Shown piece by piece: positions 23,746 to 33,500 of a stretch of 42,955 nucleotides of DNA (its first letter is position 1; each line of letters begins with the position of its first letter). Both the position numbers and the translations under genes were made by a program. The notes under the pieces are model-generated. The model worked only from the letters and a program-made list of their open reading frames with translations, was not told where the DNA came from and made no database searches. Location of the stretch: assembly GCA_963813315.1 (NCBI GenBank), contig CAWEYO010000007.1, forward strand, positions 1 through 42,955, in the 5' to 3' direction. Source of the stretch: CAWEYO01 sp963813315. Lineage in GTDB: Bacteria; Pseudomonadota; Alphaproteobacteria; Rhizobiales; Rhizobiaceae.

Positions 23746-24939
23746 TCATAGTGGGGGCACTGGTCGGCAATGCAAGCCTTCGGCTGATCGACCAGATCCG
23801 AGCGGCCGTAGCGCCGGAAATCGGGTTGAGGAGGAACCGAGCTTACCAGCGACCAAGTCGGCGATCGCAAAGCTGGCGGTTAGTCCAGGGCTTTCGATAC
23901 CGAACAGGTTGATAAGATTGTCGATGCCGTGTTCTGCAGAGCATTGGATCACAAAGTCGGCGGCGGGCTCGCCGGGCCCCGCGAGCTTGGGCCGTATACC
24001 CGCATAGCCAGGCTGCAAACTGTCGTCGCCGAGGCCCGGCCAGTAGCGGCGTATCTCGTCATAGAAGGATATGCTCCTTGCCTCGTCGACGCGATAGTCG
24101 ATGGCGTCGATCCACTCAACGTCCGGCCCGAAACGCGCCTGACCGGCGAGATCGAGTGAAAGATGAACGCCGAGCCCGCCATCAGCCGGAATTGGGTAGA
24201 TGAGGTGGGAAAAGGGCGACCGCCCCTTGAGCGTGAAATAGCATCCGCGTGCCAGTTTGAGCTCCGGAATTTTCGCCTGGGGGAAGCCTTCGAGGCGGCG
24301 AGCTATCGCTTGCGCATTGAGCCCCGCGGCATTGACAACGCTGCGGGCCTTCAAGCGGTAGTCGTTTCCCTCCGCATCGATCGTTTGAACGATGATGCCA
24401 TCGTCGACAATGCTGCCGGCCGCCACAGTCGTCAGGAAGGCGAAGACGGCGCCAGCTGCTTCTGCATCACCACGTAACGCGGTCATCAATTCACTGCTGT
24501 CCACGATGCCGGTCGAGGGCGAAATCACGGCCGCGACGCATTCGAGGTTAGGTTCGAGCGCCTGGGCGTCGGCCTTGCCGATCATCCTTAGGTCGCCGAC
24601 GCCGCACGCAGTCGCGTTGTCCAGCAGGCTCTGAAGCTTCGGCACCTGATCGGTTGAGGTCGCGACAATCAACTTGCCCATGCGCTTGTGGCCGATGTTC
24701 CTTGCCTCGCAGTAGCGATAGAGCTGCCCGCGCCCGCTCTGGCAGAGCTGAGACTTGAGGCTGCCGGGGGCATAGTAGATGCCGGCGTGGATCACTTCGG
24801 AATTGCGGGAGCTAATGCCCGTGCCGATGCCGCCTGCCTCATCAACGACGAGTACTTCCCGATCGGCCAGCGCGAGCGCCCTCGCGACGGCAAGGCCGAT
24901 GACCCCAGCTCCCACAACCAAGCAGTCAACGCAGTCCAT
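23746..24939 (-). CDS. FAD-dependent oxidoreductase (DAO family, L-2-hydroxyglutarate oxidase-like)
   Basis: 397 residues from ATG 24939; a TTG at 24975 would add 12 residues. The FAD-binding Rossmann motif is at the N-terminus (DCLVVGAGVIGLAVARALAL), followed by GIGTGISSRNSEVIHAGIYY (flavin contact), HKRMGKLIVATS, SPSTGIVDSSELMTALRGDA, VVNAAGLNAQAIARRL, RGCYFTLKG and, near the end, FGIESPGLTASFAIADLV. This is the YgaF/L2HGDH type, which oxidises L-2-hydroxyglutarate or similar hydroxy acids. The last about 30 residues (SSSTRFPALRPLGSGRSAEG) do not look like the family and may be a read-through after a lost stop. It converges on the RTX gene and is divergent from the amino-sugar genes. Confidence 0.8.
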   Translation of the reverse strand: MDCVDCLVVGAGVIGLAVARALALADREVLVVDEAGGIGTGISSRNSEVIHAGIYYAPGSLKSQLCQSGRGQLYRYCEARNIGHKRMGKLIVATSTDQVPKLQSLLDNATACGVGDLRMIGKADAQALEPNLECVAAVISPSTGIVDSSELMTALRGDAEAAGAVFAFLTTVAAGSIVDDGIIVQTIDAEGNDYRLKARSVVNAAGLNAQAIARRLEGFPQAKIPELKLARGCYFTLKGRSPFSHLIYPIPADGGLGVHLSLDLAGQARFGPDVEWIDAIDYRVDEARSISFYDEIRRYWPGLGDDSLQPGYAGIRPKLAGPGEPAADFVIQCSAEHGIDNLINLFGIESPGLTASFAIADLVAGKLGSSSTRFPALRPLGSGRSAEGLHCRPVPPL

Positions 24940-25050
24940 TCCGCCGATCCGTTCTGCCACAACCGATGCGGTCAAGGCCTACCCTGTTTCGCATACTCGC
25001 GGAATTCACCGTGTTACTGAAGGGCAGAGCATTGTGTACAAACTTTCGAG

Positions 25051-25060
25051 GTAAGCTTAC
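25051..25060. promoter_or_regulatory. Perfect palindrome in the divergent promoter region
   Basis: GTAAGCTTAC is a perfect 10-base palindrome between the divergent FAD oxidoreductase gene and the deaminase-like gene, 63 bases before the latter's ATG. It may be an operator for a local regulator, though no regulator gene is nearby. Short palindromes also occur by chance. Confidence 0.3.
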
Positions 25061-25123
25061 TTAAGCACCTAAGACCATACAGTGCCCAGCTACAGCTTTG
25101 AGCCACCGTGAATTGGTCCCGAC

Positions 25124-25909
25124 ATGAAGGCGCATATTCATGAAACGCCGCAGGCTTTGGGCCAACATCTGGCAGCCCGTATCGCCGCCGGCATATTCGC
25201 GGGCAACAGTGCCGGGCGCAACTATGTTCTTGGCTGCCCCGGCGGCCGCAGCGTCCTGCCTGTCTATGAGGCGCTGGCGCAGCAACTGGCCGTCGAAGCG
25301 ATCGATTGCTCGCGTCTGATCATCGCGATGATGGATGAGTACCTGCTTGCGGATGCTGCGGGCAATCTTTCTCCGCCGCCTGTGTCTGCCCATTTTTCAT
25401 GCCGCGGATTTGGCCAACGTGAGATCGTTGAGAGGATCAATCGCGTTCTGCCGGAGCCCTATCGCATAAGGCCTGAGAATTTCTGGATGCCGGACGCGGC
25501 CGCTCCCGCCGATTATGACAAGCAGCTCGAGGCTGCCGGCGGTATCGATCTGTTCCTTCTGGCGTCGGGCGCCGGCGACGGGCACATCGCCTTCAACCCA
25601 CCCGGCTCGGCACGCGATAGTGAAACCCGCATCGTCAAACTGGCCGAGCAGACGCGGCGTGACAATCTCGCGACCTTTCTCGATTTCCGCTCGCTTGACG
25701 AAGTGCCTACCCATGGCGTGACCATTGGAATCGGATCGATCGCGACGCTGTCGGCCGCAGCCGCCATGACTGTCTGGGGTGAAGGCAAACGGCAGGCTTT
25801 CAACAGGCTGACCAGCTCTGAAGCCTATGACCCCGCCTGGCCGGCAACGATTGTGGTAGAGTGCCGCTCGGCCGAAATTCACGCGGATCGGCATGCGGCA
25901 GGGAAGTAA
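25124..25909 (+). CDS. Glucosamine-6-phosphate deaminase/6-phosphogluconolactonase family protein
   Basis: 261 residues. The NagB-like fold is indicated by YVLGCPGGRSVLPVYEALAQ (phosphate-binding loop), LIIAMMDEYLL (with the D-E-Y of the active site), LFLLASGAGDGHIAFNPPGS (substrate loop) and PTHGVTIGIGSIATLSAAAA. The family opens or deaminates amino-sugar phosphates in the cytoplasm. Relative to E. coli NagB, the segment between the DEY and GDGHIAFN motifs differs and the protein lacks the conserved C-terminus, so its substrate may differ. One base separates its stop from the ROK kinase ATG, so kinase and deaminase are surely coupled. No strong ribosome-binding site is seen. Confidence 0.8.
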   Translation: MKAHIHETPQALGQHLAARIAAGIFAGNSAGRNYVLGCPGGRSVLPVYEALAQQLAVEAIDCSRLIIAMMDEYLLADAAGNLSPPPVSAHFSCRGFGQREIVERINRVLPEPYRIRPENFWMPDAAAPADYDKQLEAAGGIDLFLLASGAGDGHIAFNPPGSARDSETRIVKLAEQTRRDNLATFLDFRSLDEVPTHGVTIGIGSIATLSAAAAMTVWGEGKRQAFNRLTSSEAYDPAWPATIVVECRSAEIHADRHAAGK

Positions 25910-25910
25910 C

Positions 25911-26846
25911 ATGGCGGTAGCTGACGATCATGCGATCGGCATCGATATCGGCGGCACCAAGACCAAGGTCTGTCTGGTTCGCTTGGCCGATGGCATGGTG
26001 TTGAGCGAGCGTACTGAAAAGACGCCTTGCGCCAACGGCGGAGCCGACGTGCTGGACCTCGTTGTCGCGCTCTCAGCCGACATGCAGCAGCAAGCGCAGA
26101 TGCTGGTTGGCGGCGCGCATAGGCTGGGCATCTGCCTCCCTGAACTCGTGACCAACGCCGGAGAACCGGCCTCCAGCTGGAACTTCGATTGGCGCAACAT
26201 GGATTTCCGCACGCCGCTCTTGCGGTTCGGCGAGCCATATTTCGAAAGCGACGTGCGCGCGGCGGCATTTGCCGAGGGCTGGATCGGCGCCGGACGCGAC
26301 GCAGGAATTTTTGTCTATGTGACGATCTCGACGGGCATGTCGCATACGCTCGTCATCGACGGGCGGCCCTACAGCGGGGCGCGCGGCTTTGCCATCCATT
26401 TTGCCGGCAGCGAACTGGTTGCCTTTGGCGGCGACGACAAGAGCATCGAAGTGCGCCAGCATCTCGAATTGTTTGCCAGCGGCAAAGCGCTTGGCGAACG
26501 GTATGGAGCGCTCATCGGCGATCCTGATGCTACGGCGCGCCACCTGTTCGCGGCAGAGGCATCCGATCCCAGGGCAGCCCGGATCATTGATAGCGCGCTC
26601 TTGTCGATCGCTTCCTATCTCGGTCAACTCGTCAACACTCTTGATCCTGCTATTCTGGTCATAGGAGGCGGCATCGGCGGTAACCCGGCGATCACCTCGC
26701 GGCTCGCAGCGCTGACGCGCCCCTTCATCTTCGCCGATTCGGCGCGGGATATTCCGATTGTGGCCGCAACGCTAGGCGACAATGCCTGTGCGATCGGGAC
26801 GGCTGCCTTGGCAAGCAGGATTGCCGGGAGATCGAGGCGGGCATGA
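25911..26846 (+). CDS. ROK-family sugar kinase, atypical
   Basis: 311 residues. The ASKHA phosphate loop is at the start (AIGIDIGGTKTKVCLVRL). The catalytic Asp lies in FESDVRAAAFAEGWIG, followed by FVYVTISTGMSHTLVIDGRP, SGARGFAIHF and VIGGGIGGNPA for adenosine binding. In ROK kinases a zinc site follows the GARG-x2-GEIGH segment, made by the His and three Cys of C-x-CG-x2-GC. Here the region reads FAIHFAGSELVAFGGDDKSI: the histidine stays but the three cysteines are missing. It therefore belongs to a divergent subgroup. With the upstream NagB-like protein it should phosphorylate and break down a sugar, most simply an amino sugar. Confidence 0.8.
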   Translation: MAVADDHAIGIDIGGTKTKVCLVRLADGMVLSERTEKTPCANGGADVLDLVVALSADMQQQAQMLVGGAHRLGICLPELVTNAGEPASSWNFDWRNMDFRTPLLRFGEPYFESDVRAAAFAEGWIGAGRDAGIFVYVTISTGMSHTLVIDGRPYSGARGFAIHFAGSELVAFGGDDKSIEVRQHLELFASGKALGERYGALIGDPDATARHLFAAEASDPRAARIIDSALLSIASYLGQLVNTLDPAILVIGGGIGGNPAITSRLAALTRPFIFADSARDIPIVAATLGDNACAIGTAALASRIAGRSRRA

Positions 26847-26880
26847 GCAATCTCAAGCGGAAAATTCTGGAGCGCTGATT

Positions 26881-27732
26881 ATGGGATACAAACCTTCGCC
26901 CCGTCCGGTATTCGATAAGCCAACCCATATTCCGTATGCGAACATCACCCGCCATCTGTGGGGCGAGGAGAATGCCGGTCTTGTCGACGACTGGATTTAT
27001 GCCTCTACGGACAAGATCCACCAGCTCGTCTTCGGGCTCCAACCGGGCGGCTTTTTCAAACATACCGACGCTTTCCGCACGATCTTCGGTGCGGACGAGC
27101 TGCTCTATGTGCTTTCCGGCATGTTTGGCCTCGCCAACCCGCAAACCGGCGAAGTGCAGGTCGCCAAAGCGGGCGAAGCTCTCTTCTTCCGCAAGGATAC
27201 CTGGCATCATGGTTTCAATCTGGGCGACGAGCCGGTGCGCGTGTTGGAATATTTCTCGCCGCCGCCGTCACAAGGAACGTCCGGCCCCTATGCGCGCACC
27301 AAGGAGCTGGTGACGGACTCGCGCTATCTGCAGGAAGGAATGATGGGCCGTTGGCCGATGGATGCCGCTCAAGAGCGGGCGGGCCGCACGATCCATCCGA
27401 TGCGTGACGCGGATCTCCTCTGGAGCCTTGACCAGCAAACGCAGGGCGCTTTTACCGGCCATTATTGCGCGACCGAGCATCTGACAGTTGGGCGTACATC
27501 GATCCTGACCGGCAAGCGGACCGGCATGGAAACGCATACCGGCGACGAAAGCATCTATGTGCTGTCAGGTTCGCTCAATCTCCACGTGCCGGATGCGGAA
27601 GATCAAGTGTGGTTCGAACTCAACCCGCGCGACGGGTTCTACATACCTGCTGGCTATCGCCACCAATATTACAATATGGGACAGGGCAACGCGGAATTTG
27701 TCTTCGGCATCGCGCCCGGCGCCACGGGCTGA
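26881..27732 (+). CDS. Bicupin domain-containing protein
   Basis: 283 residues. There are two cupin modules. In the first, PGGFFKHTDAFRTIFGADEL, LLYVLSGMFGLANPQTGEVQ and TWHHGFNLGDEPVRVLEYFS hold the metal-binding pattern (G-x5-H-x-D, then H-x-G). In the second, KRTGMETHTGDESIYVLSGS (H-x2-DE), YIPAGYRHQYYNMG (H) and EFVFGIAP occur. Such proteins are metal-dependent isomerases, epimerases or dioxygenases acting on sugars or aromatics. It begins 34 bases after the ROK kinase gene and is probably the third gene of that operon. The ribosome-binding site (CTGGAGCGC) is moderate. Confidence 0.8.
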   Translation: MGYKPSPRPVFDKPTHIPYANITRHLWGEENAGLVDDWIYASTDKIHQLVFGLQPGGFFKHTDAFRTIFGADELLYVLSGMFGLANPQTGEVQVAKAGEALFFRKDTWHHGFNLGDEPVRVLEYFSPPPSQGTSGPYARTKELVTDSRYLQEGMMGRWPMDAAQERAGRTIHPMRDADLLWSLDQQTQGAFTGHYCATEHLTVGRTSILTGKRTGMETHTGDESIYVLSGSLNLHVPDAEDQVWFELNPRDGFYIPAGYRHQYYNMGQGNAEFVFGIAPGATG

Positions 27733-27965
27733 ACGCTCCCTTCGCCGCATGGCGCGGACCGCTCTCTGCCGATCTGCGCGTATCCCTTTGACGAACGCCG
27801 CTTCTCTTTGGGGGAGGGAAGCCTTTCCTTGAATCCGTTGGCCGGATTCCGCGTCAAACTGGTGCACATGTTCCATCCGCGGCAGCAGCACATCCGACGG
27901 TGCGGTCGGACGCTGAGCCTTCGCCCCCAGCGCAAAGCACAGTGGACCAGCCGGCTATCAGCCCG

Positions 27966-29115
27966 TCATTCAGGCAAGTCGAAAGTTGTCGACAGCTTCA
28001 CGGCCTGGCCCGTCGAAGCCGACTGGTAACCGGATTCGATAATGTCGATCACGTGCCGCGCGTGTTCGGCCGTCACCGGCGAAGGCACATCGTCCCGCAC
28101 CCAGCGCACCAATTGCATGATATCCTCGAAGACATGAGCCTCCACGATATTGCGGTGCTCCCCGACGACATGGGGGAGGACCCGCATCTGGTGCTCCCAA
28201 TCATCGATTGGCGCGCCCAACGTTTCCTCCCGTCCCTCGAAATCAAAAGGCTCGTCGTTGAGCAGGACGCCGTCGAGCACACCTGTCGTCCCATAGAAGG
28301 TGCAGGCGCCAAACTGTCGGTTGGTCTTTCCCGCGGCGGTCCCGTAAACGACAGCGAATAGAGCGTCGCCGAAGTCGAGCAGAAGGATGGTGTTGTCATC
28401 GACCTGGGTCGACACCGTGCGTCCCGCGAACGCGTGTTGTGGAACGCGGACGCCGGACATCGCCGTCACCGTTCTGGCCGGGCCAAGAATGCTCGTGAGC
28501 TGGTGGAGGGCATAGGACGTCATGTCGTACATGGGACCGCCGCCTGGCCAGCGGAAATACCATGTGGGATCTATCGTGCGTCCGCCCGCGGAGATCCGCT
28601 CCGGTTCGGTCTCGTGATAGGATCCGAACGCCGTTCCGCACATTGCCCAGGCGACCCTGCCGATGCCTCCCTCACGCAGGATCTGGCGGGCGCGGCGGAT
28701 TTGCGGCCGCAGGACTTCGCCCGGTGATGCCACAATTCGCAACGCGCGCTTGCTGGCGAGCGCGATGAGGTCGTCGGCTTCCGCCACGGTGGTTGTCATC
28801 GTCTTGTTGACGTGCACGTGTTTGCCCGCTTTCAAAGCTGCGCGGCAATGCTCGTAGTGCAGACCGATCGGGCTGACGATGGTCACTGCGTCGACCTTGT
28901 CGTCGGCAAGCATTTGCTCGATGCTGGCGTACACGATTCCCGACCCCGAATTTCTCGGCTGCTTCCCGTGCCCGGTCGATGACGGGATCGCACAGGCCGC
29001 TGACGACGACACGGTCCGCCACGTCGGATTGTACGAGGTGGGGCAGTACGGCGCGCAGCGTCAGTGCACCCACGCCGACGATTCCAAGCCTCAGCGGTGG
29101 CCGGTTGTCAGCCAT
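27966..29115 (-). pseudogene. Gfo/Idh/MocA family oxidoreductase, one frameshift
   Basis: From ATG 29115 the product starts LRLGIVGVGALTLRAVLPHL (NAD-binding G-x-G-x2-A-like loop), then REAAEKFG. At 28944-28947 a run of four C (G on the coding strand) holds one base too many. After correction the text continues SGIVYASIEQMLADDKVDAV, IVSPIGLHYEHCRAALKAGK, HVHVNKTMTTTVAEADDLIA, then the C-terminal domain YDMTSYALHQLTSILGPART and ends VKLSTTFDLPE. Corrected length is 382 residues. The usual EKP motif reads VNKTM, with the lysine kept. Its ATG overlaps the end of the upstream MocA gene by 8 bases, so the two are cotranscribed. Likely a sugar or inositol dehydrogenase. Confidence 0.8.
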
Positions 29116-30241
29116 GACTTTCCTCGCCACTCGCCAATGGCAGCCGGCCGCGAAATGCCGGCATGCCTGTTGTTGTCGGGATCGTTTGAACGCTGGCACC
29201 GCACCCGCTGGCTGCTGACAAGCCGGCCGCTGCCCTTATCGCCATCACATGCATGGCGTGAGCGATGTTCGCAACGGGTTCCGATTGATCCCGGATGCAG
29301 TGGAGGAGGTGTTCGACCCCCAGCACGTGATCAGGGCCGGCAGCCCTCGTGTGCTTAACGGGGACGTCTCGCCATTCTCCGGCCGCTTGCTCGAAGATCC
29401 GTAGGGGCTGCGAGGAGTCGAGGAGACTGAAGGCGATGGTGCCGAGCTCTCCCGCCAGTTCCAACTCCGGTCCGTCGAACCTGTGGAGGCAGAAATTGGA
29501 TTGGACCGATGCCAGCACGCCATCGGCAAGCCTCAGCAGGACCTGCCAGTTGTCGTCCACCTCCACCGGAACCTCGTTGCCTCGGCAGGGCCCGTCCTGG
29601 ACGACAAAGGAATTCCGGGTTCGCGTGCTCATGGCGAAGACCTCGACCACTTCGCCAAGCAACCCGGTAATGGCGTGCAGAGGATAAACCCCTATATCCG
29701 AGAGCGGCCCGACGTCGGCGGAGAAGTATGGTGTGGGGTCGGATTGATAACCTTGCCAAGGTGGTGGGGCCGTGCAGGCGTGAGCGCGCACTGCGTGGAC
29801 CTTTCCGATCCGGCCCTCGGCAAGAAGTCCGGCAGCCCGGCGCAGTTGCGGGAACAGCATGACGGACGGGGCGGCCACGACCGTGGCGCCAGATTGCTGC
29901 GCTGCCACGGCAATCCGCGCGCCTTCATCCACATCCTTGGCGAACGGCTTTTCCGTGTAGAAATGCTTTCCTGCGCGGGCGAGCGCGAGATTGATCTCAC
30001 CGTGGGCCGGTGCCGGGGTGAGGTTCACGACCACATCGATCTCGGTCCCGAGGGCGTCCTGCCACGCTATGCTCCATCGGGGAACGTTGTATTCACTCGC
30101 GGCCTTCCTGGCCCGGCCTTCTGTCCGCGCGCACACGAGGTCAATTCGGGCCATGTCGCCGAGCCTTGCCATCTCGGGCAGATAGTCCCGAAATGCAACA
30201 TCGCCGACGCCGATGATAGCCAGTCTGAGCGGCTTGCTCAT
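29108..30241 (-). CDS. Gfo/Idh/MocA family oxidoreductase
   Basis: 377 residues. The Rossmann domain starts LRLAIIGVGDVAFRDYLPEM, has VVVNLTPAPAHGEINLALAR and the conserved catalytic-lysine motif HFYTEKPFAKDVDEGARIA. The C-terminal domain includes GRIGKVHAVRAHACT, YFSADVGPLSDIGVYPLHAI and TGLLGEVVEVFAM. NAD(P)-dependent oxidation of a sugar, inositol or similar polyol is expected. The last about 35 residues look less conserved and could reflect a small shift near the end. It is the first gene of a two-gene minus-strand operon; the ATG at 30241 faces the alpha-2-macroglobulin gene. Confidence 0.85.
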   Translation of the reverse strand: MSKPLRLAIIGVGDVAFRDYLPEMARLGDMARIDLVCARTEGRARKAASEYNVPRWSIAWQDALGTEIDVVVNLTPAPAHGEINLALARAGKHFYTEKPFAKDVDEGARIAVAAQQSGATVVAAPSVMLFPQLRRAAGLLAEGRIGKVHAVRAHACTAPPPWQGYQSDPTPYFSADVGPLSDIGVYPLHAITGLLGEVVEVFAMSTRTRNSFVVQDGPCRGNEVPVEVDDNWQVLLRLADGVLASVQSNFCLHRFDGPELELAGELGTIAFSLLDSSQPLRIFEQAAGEWRDVPVKHTRAAGPDHVLGVEHLLHCIRDQSEPVANIAHAMHVMAIRAAAGLSAASGCGASVQTIPTTTGMPAFRGRLPLASGEESHG

Positions 30242-30406
30242 GATATCTAAAACTCCACGCGCGAAACATTGTCGAACACCTGCCGGGCCGACTATCGCTC
30301 ACAATTGAACCGGCCCTTCCAGGCCGGACGAAATAGTATAATCCGCCCTGACCGGGATTGTAGCTCCCCCGGCGCAACGACCGTCACAATAGGAGGCAGC
30401 GGTCGA

Positions 30407-30460
30407 ATGGCGGTGACGCCTGTCGCATTGACCCGTGCCTTGGGAGCCCACGTCAAATGA
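30407..30460 (+). CDS. Possible 17-residue leader ORF
   Basis: ATG 30407 has a strong ribosome-binding site (ATAGGAGGCAGCGG) and codes AVTPVALTRALGAHVK before a TGA. That stop overlaps the next ATG (30457) as ATGA, and this second frame continues without break into the alpha-2-macroglobulin gene, whose signal peptide begins at ATG 30547. It may be a translated leader, or the stump of a regulator gene: the sequence recalls the N-terminus of LacI-type proteins. The rest of 30242-30546 shows nothing further. Confidence 0.35.
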   Translation: MAVTPVALTRALGAHVK

Positions 30461-30546
30461 AGCTGATTGGCTCTTCCTTTGGCACTGTTGACAGGTCAGA
30501 CGAAGCTTGCTCATTGCTTGAAGGCAGCAGTTCCCCGGAGGGTTCC

Positions 30547-33500
30547 ATGTCATCGCGCGCGGTTCGTCGTTGGCCCCTGTTTCTTCTCATATTCCTTGGA
30601 CTGCTCGCGCCGGCAATGGCGGCTGGTCCGGCGCGTACGGTCGTGACCAGCGAGAACGGCGACTATTTCGGGTTTGACCTCAGGTCGGAGCAAAATCTTT
30701 CGCTGGACCAGTGCAAGGCGGCCTGCCTCGGTGATTCCGGCTGCCGCGCGTTCACCTACAATACCAAAGCACGTTGGTGCTTCCTCAAGTCGGACTACAA
30801 CCAACTGAAACCCTTTGCCGGGGCGGTCGCAGGCAAGGTCACTGATCAGGCCGGCGACCCCGACATCGGCGCGCCTCCGGAACTGTCCTTTTTCCCCGCG
30901 TGGATAGTCGACGAAGCGCGTCAGTACCGCACCAATCTCGTCAAAGGAGCTGCTTCAGCCAGCGATAGCGGGCTCGCCCAGCTTGTCGAGGCCGGCGACT
31001 ATGCCATCCTCACCAACGATCCGCGCACGGCGATGCGGAACTTCACGGCCGCGATCGCAATCTCACCGGACGATGGCAATCTCTGGATCAACCTTGCTAA
31101 GGCGATCCTCGCCGTTCAACCGGCCAATGGTGAGGAGGCGGCCTCCCTGCAGCGCGACGGCTCCTCGGCGGCCTGGAACGCCTATCAGCTTCTGCGAACG
31201 GCCCCGGCCCGGGCCGAAGCGCTGTCGGTGATTGCCTCCGGTCTTGCCCGCCGCGATCTCCACCGTCCCGCACTTTCGGCGTATGAAGCGAGCCTCGCGC
31301 TGATGAATTCCGCCCCAGTCGCGGCAGAATACATGGACCTCAAGGCGCGCAAGGGCTTCCGCGTTGTCGATCATTCGATCGATGCCGACAGCGCCTCGCC
31401 GCGCATTTGCGCGCAATTCTCGGAGGAACTCGTCAAGACAGGCGTAGACTACGCGCCGTTCGTCACGGTCGATGATCAGACCCCGAAGGGCATCGAAGCC
31501 AAGGACAAGCAGATATGTGTCGAGGGGCTGGAGCACGGCAAGCACTACCGGGTCGCGTTCCGCAGCGGGCTGCCTGCGGCGATCGGTGAAGTGCTTGAGA
31601 GGCCTGTTCAGTTGAGCGTCTACGTGCGCGACCGCGCACCATCGGCGCGCTTCACCGGCGACAGCTTCGTGCTGCCTTCCACCGCGCGGCGCGGCATTCC
31701 GGTGGTGACGATCAACATGGAAGCGGCCGAAATGAAGCTCTACCGGATCGGCGACCGCTCGCTGGCCCAGCTTCTCTCCGGTTATCAGTTCCTGCGTCAA
31801 CTCGATAGCTACGACATCTCCACGGTCGCCGATCAGTTGGGCGCTCCTGTCTGGGAAGGCCAGCTGGAGATTGCCAACGAGCTCAACAAGGAAGTCACAA
31901 CCAGCTTCCCGATCGATGAGGCGTTGCCCGAGCGCATGGCAGGCGTCTACGTCCTGACCGCGGCGCCGCAGGATGATCGTCGGGACTCCTGGGAAACGCG
32001 CGCCACGCAATGGTTTGTCGTCTCGGACATCGGGCTTGCCACCTATACCGGCCAGGACGGCCTCAACGTGTTTGCACGCTCGCTGGCCAGCGCCGGGCCG
32101 CTTGCCAATATCGAGCTCACGCTGCTCGCCAAGAACAACGAAATCCTTGGAGCGGCCAAGACCGATGCTGACGGGCGCGCCACCTTCACTGCGGGCTTGA
32201 CGCGTGGCGAAGGCGGCATGGTGCCGGCCGTCGTGATGGCGAAACAGGGCGATGCCGATTTCGTTTTTCTTGACCTGACGCGTCCGGGCTTCGACCTGAC
32301 CGATAGGGGCGTCGAAGGGCGCACGGCTCCGGGCGCGCTGGACGTCTATGCGTGGACTGAGCGCGGCATCTACCGCGCCGGCGAGGAAGTCCATGTCTCG
32401 GCGCTTGCGCGGGACTCCTCTGCAAAGGCGGTCCAGAACCTGCCTCTGACGTTCATCTTCACGCGGCCGGATGGTGTCGAGGAGCGCCGCATCGTCAGCG
32501 ATGGCGCCGCGCTTGGCGGTCACGCGGTCAGCCTGCCGCTTGCCGGCAACGCCATTCGGGGCACGTGGCAGGTAAGCCTCTACACGGACCCGAAGCAGCC
32601 GGCAGTCGCCCAGTCGATGTTTCTCGTCGAGGACTTCGTTCCGGATCGGATCGAATTCGACCTGACCAGCGACCGGGACGAGATTGCCGTCGGGGAGACC
32701 TCCGATGTGACTGTCGACGGCCGCTTCCTGTATGGGGCGCCCGCTTCGGGCCTCGTGCTCGAAGGCGAGATCAATCTCTCCACGACTACGAAGTGGGATC
32801 GCTACCCAGGATATTTCTTCGGCCTCGCGGATGAGGAAGAAGGTGATGCGAAGCGCATCCCGCTGAGCGGTCTGCCGGTCGTCGGCGACGACGGCAAGGC
32901 AACCTTCCCGGTTCGGCTCGATCAGTCCCCGGCGACCACGCGGATGCTGAACTCGGAGGTCGCGGTGCGCATGCGCGAAGGCGGCGGCCGAGCCGTGGAG
33001 CGCAAGATCGACATCGCCATCCGGCCACAAGGGCCGATGATCGGGCTTGCTCCGCAATTCTCGGGCGAACAGGTGCCGCAAGGATCGCAGGCTGCCTTCA
33101 AGGCAATTGCGGTCGATCCAAATGGCCAGCGCCAGGCGCTGAAGGGTCTAAGCTGGTCGCTGGTCAAGATCGAGCGGAATTATCAATGGTACCGGTCCGG
33201 CAATTCCTGGAACTACGAACCTGTAACCTTCACCAAAGCGGTGACCAACGGCAAGGTTGACGCCAGTCCGGACGCCGAAGCCGAAATTACCGTTCCGGTC
33301 GATTGGGGCCGCTATCGGCTGGAGATCGAGACCGACGATCCCGCCGGACCAGCCACGAGCTTCGAGTTCGACGCCGGATGGTATGTGGAGGCCTCCTCGA
33401 CCGAGACGCCGGATGGGCTGGAGATCGCGCTCGACAAGGAAAGCTACGCTGCGGGCGACATCGCGAGGCTCAAGGTTTCGCCGCGCTTTGCCGGTGAACT

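Noticed and set aside
27833..27849. Hairpin AATCCG-TTGGC-CGGATT between the converging cupin and MocA genes
   Set aside because: No T run follows on either strand, so it is not a convincing terminator.
31063..33081. A 672-residue minus-strand open frame
   Set aside because: It is the antisense shadow of the alpha-2-macroglobulin gene in a GC-rich genome; its product has no domain and is rich in Arg, Ala and His as usual for such shadows.
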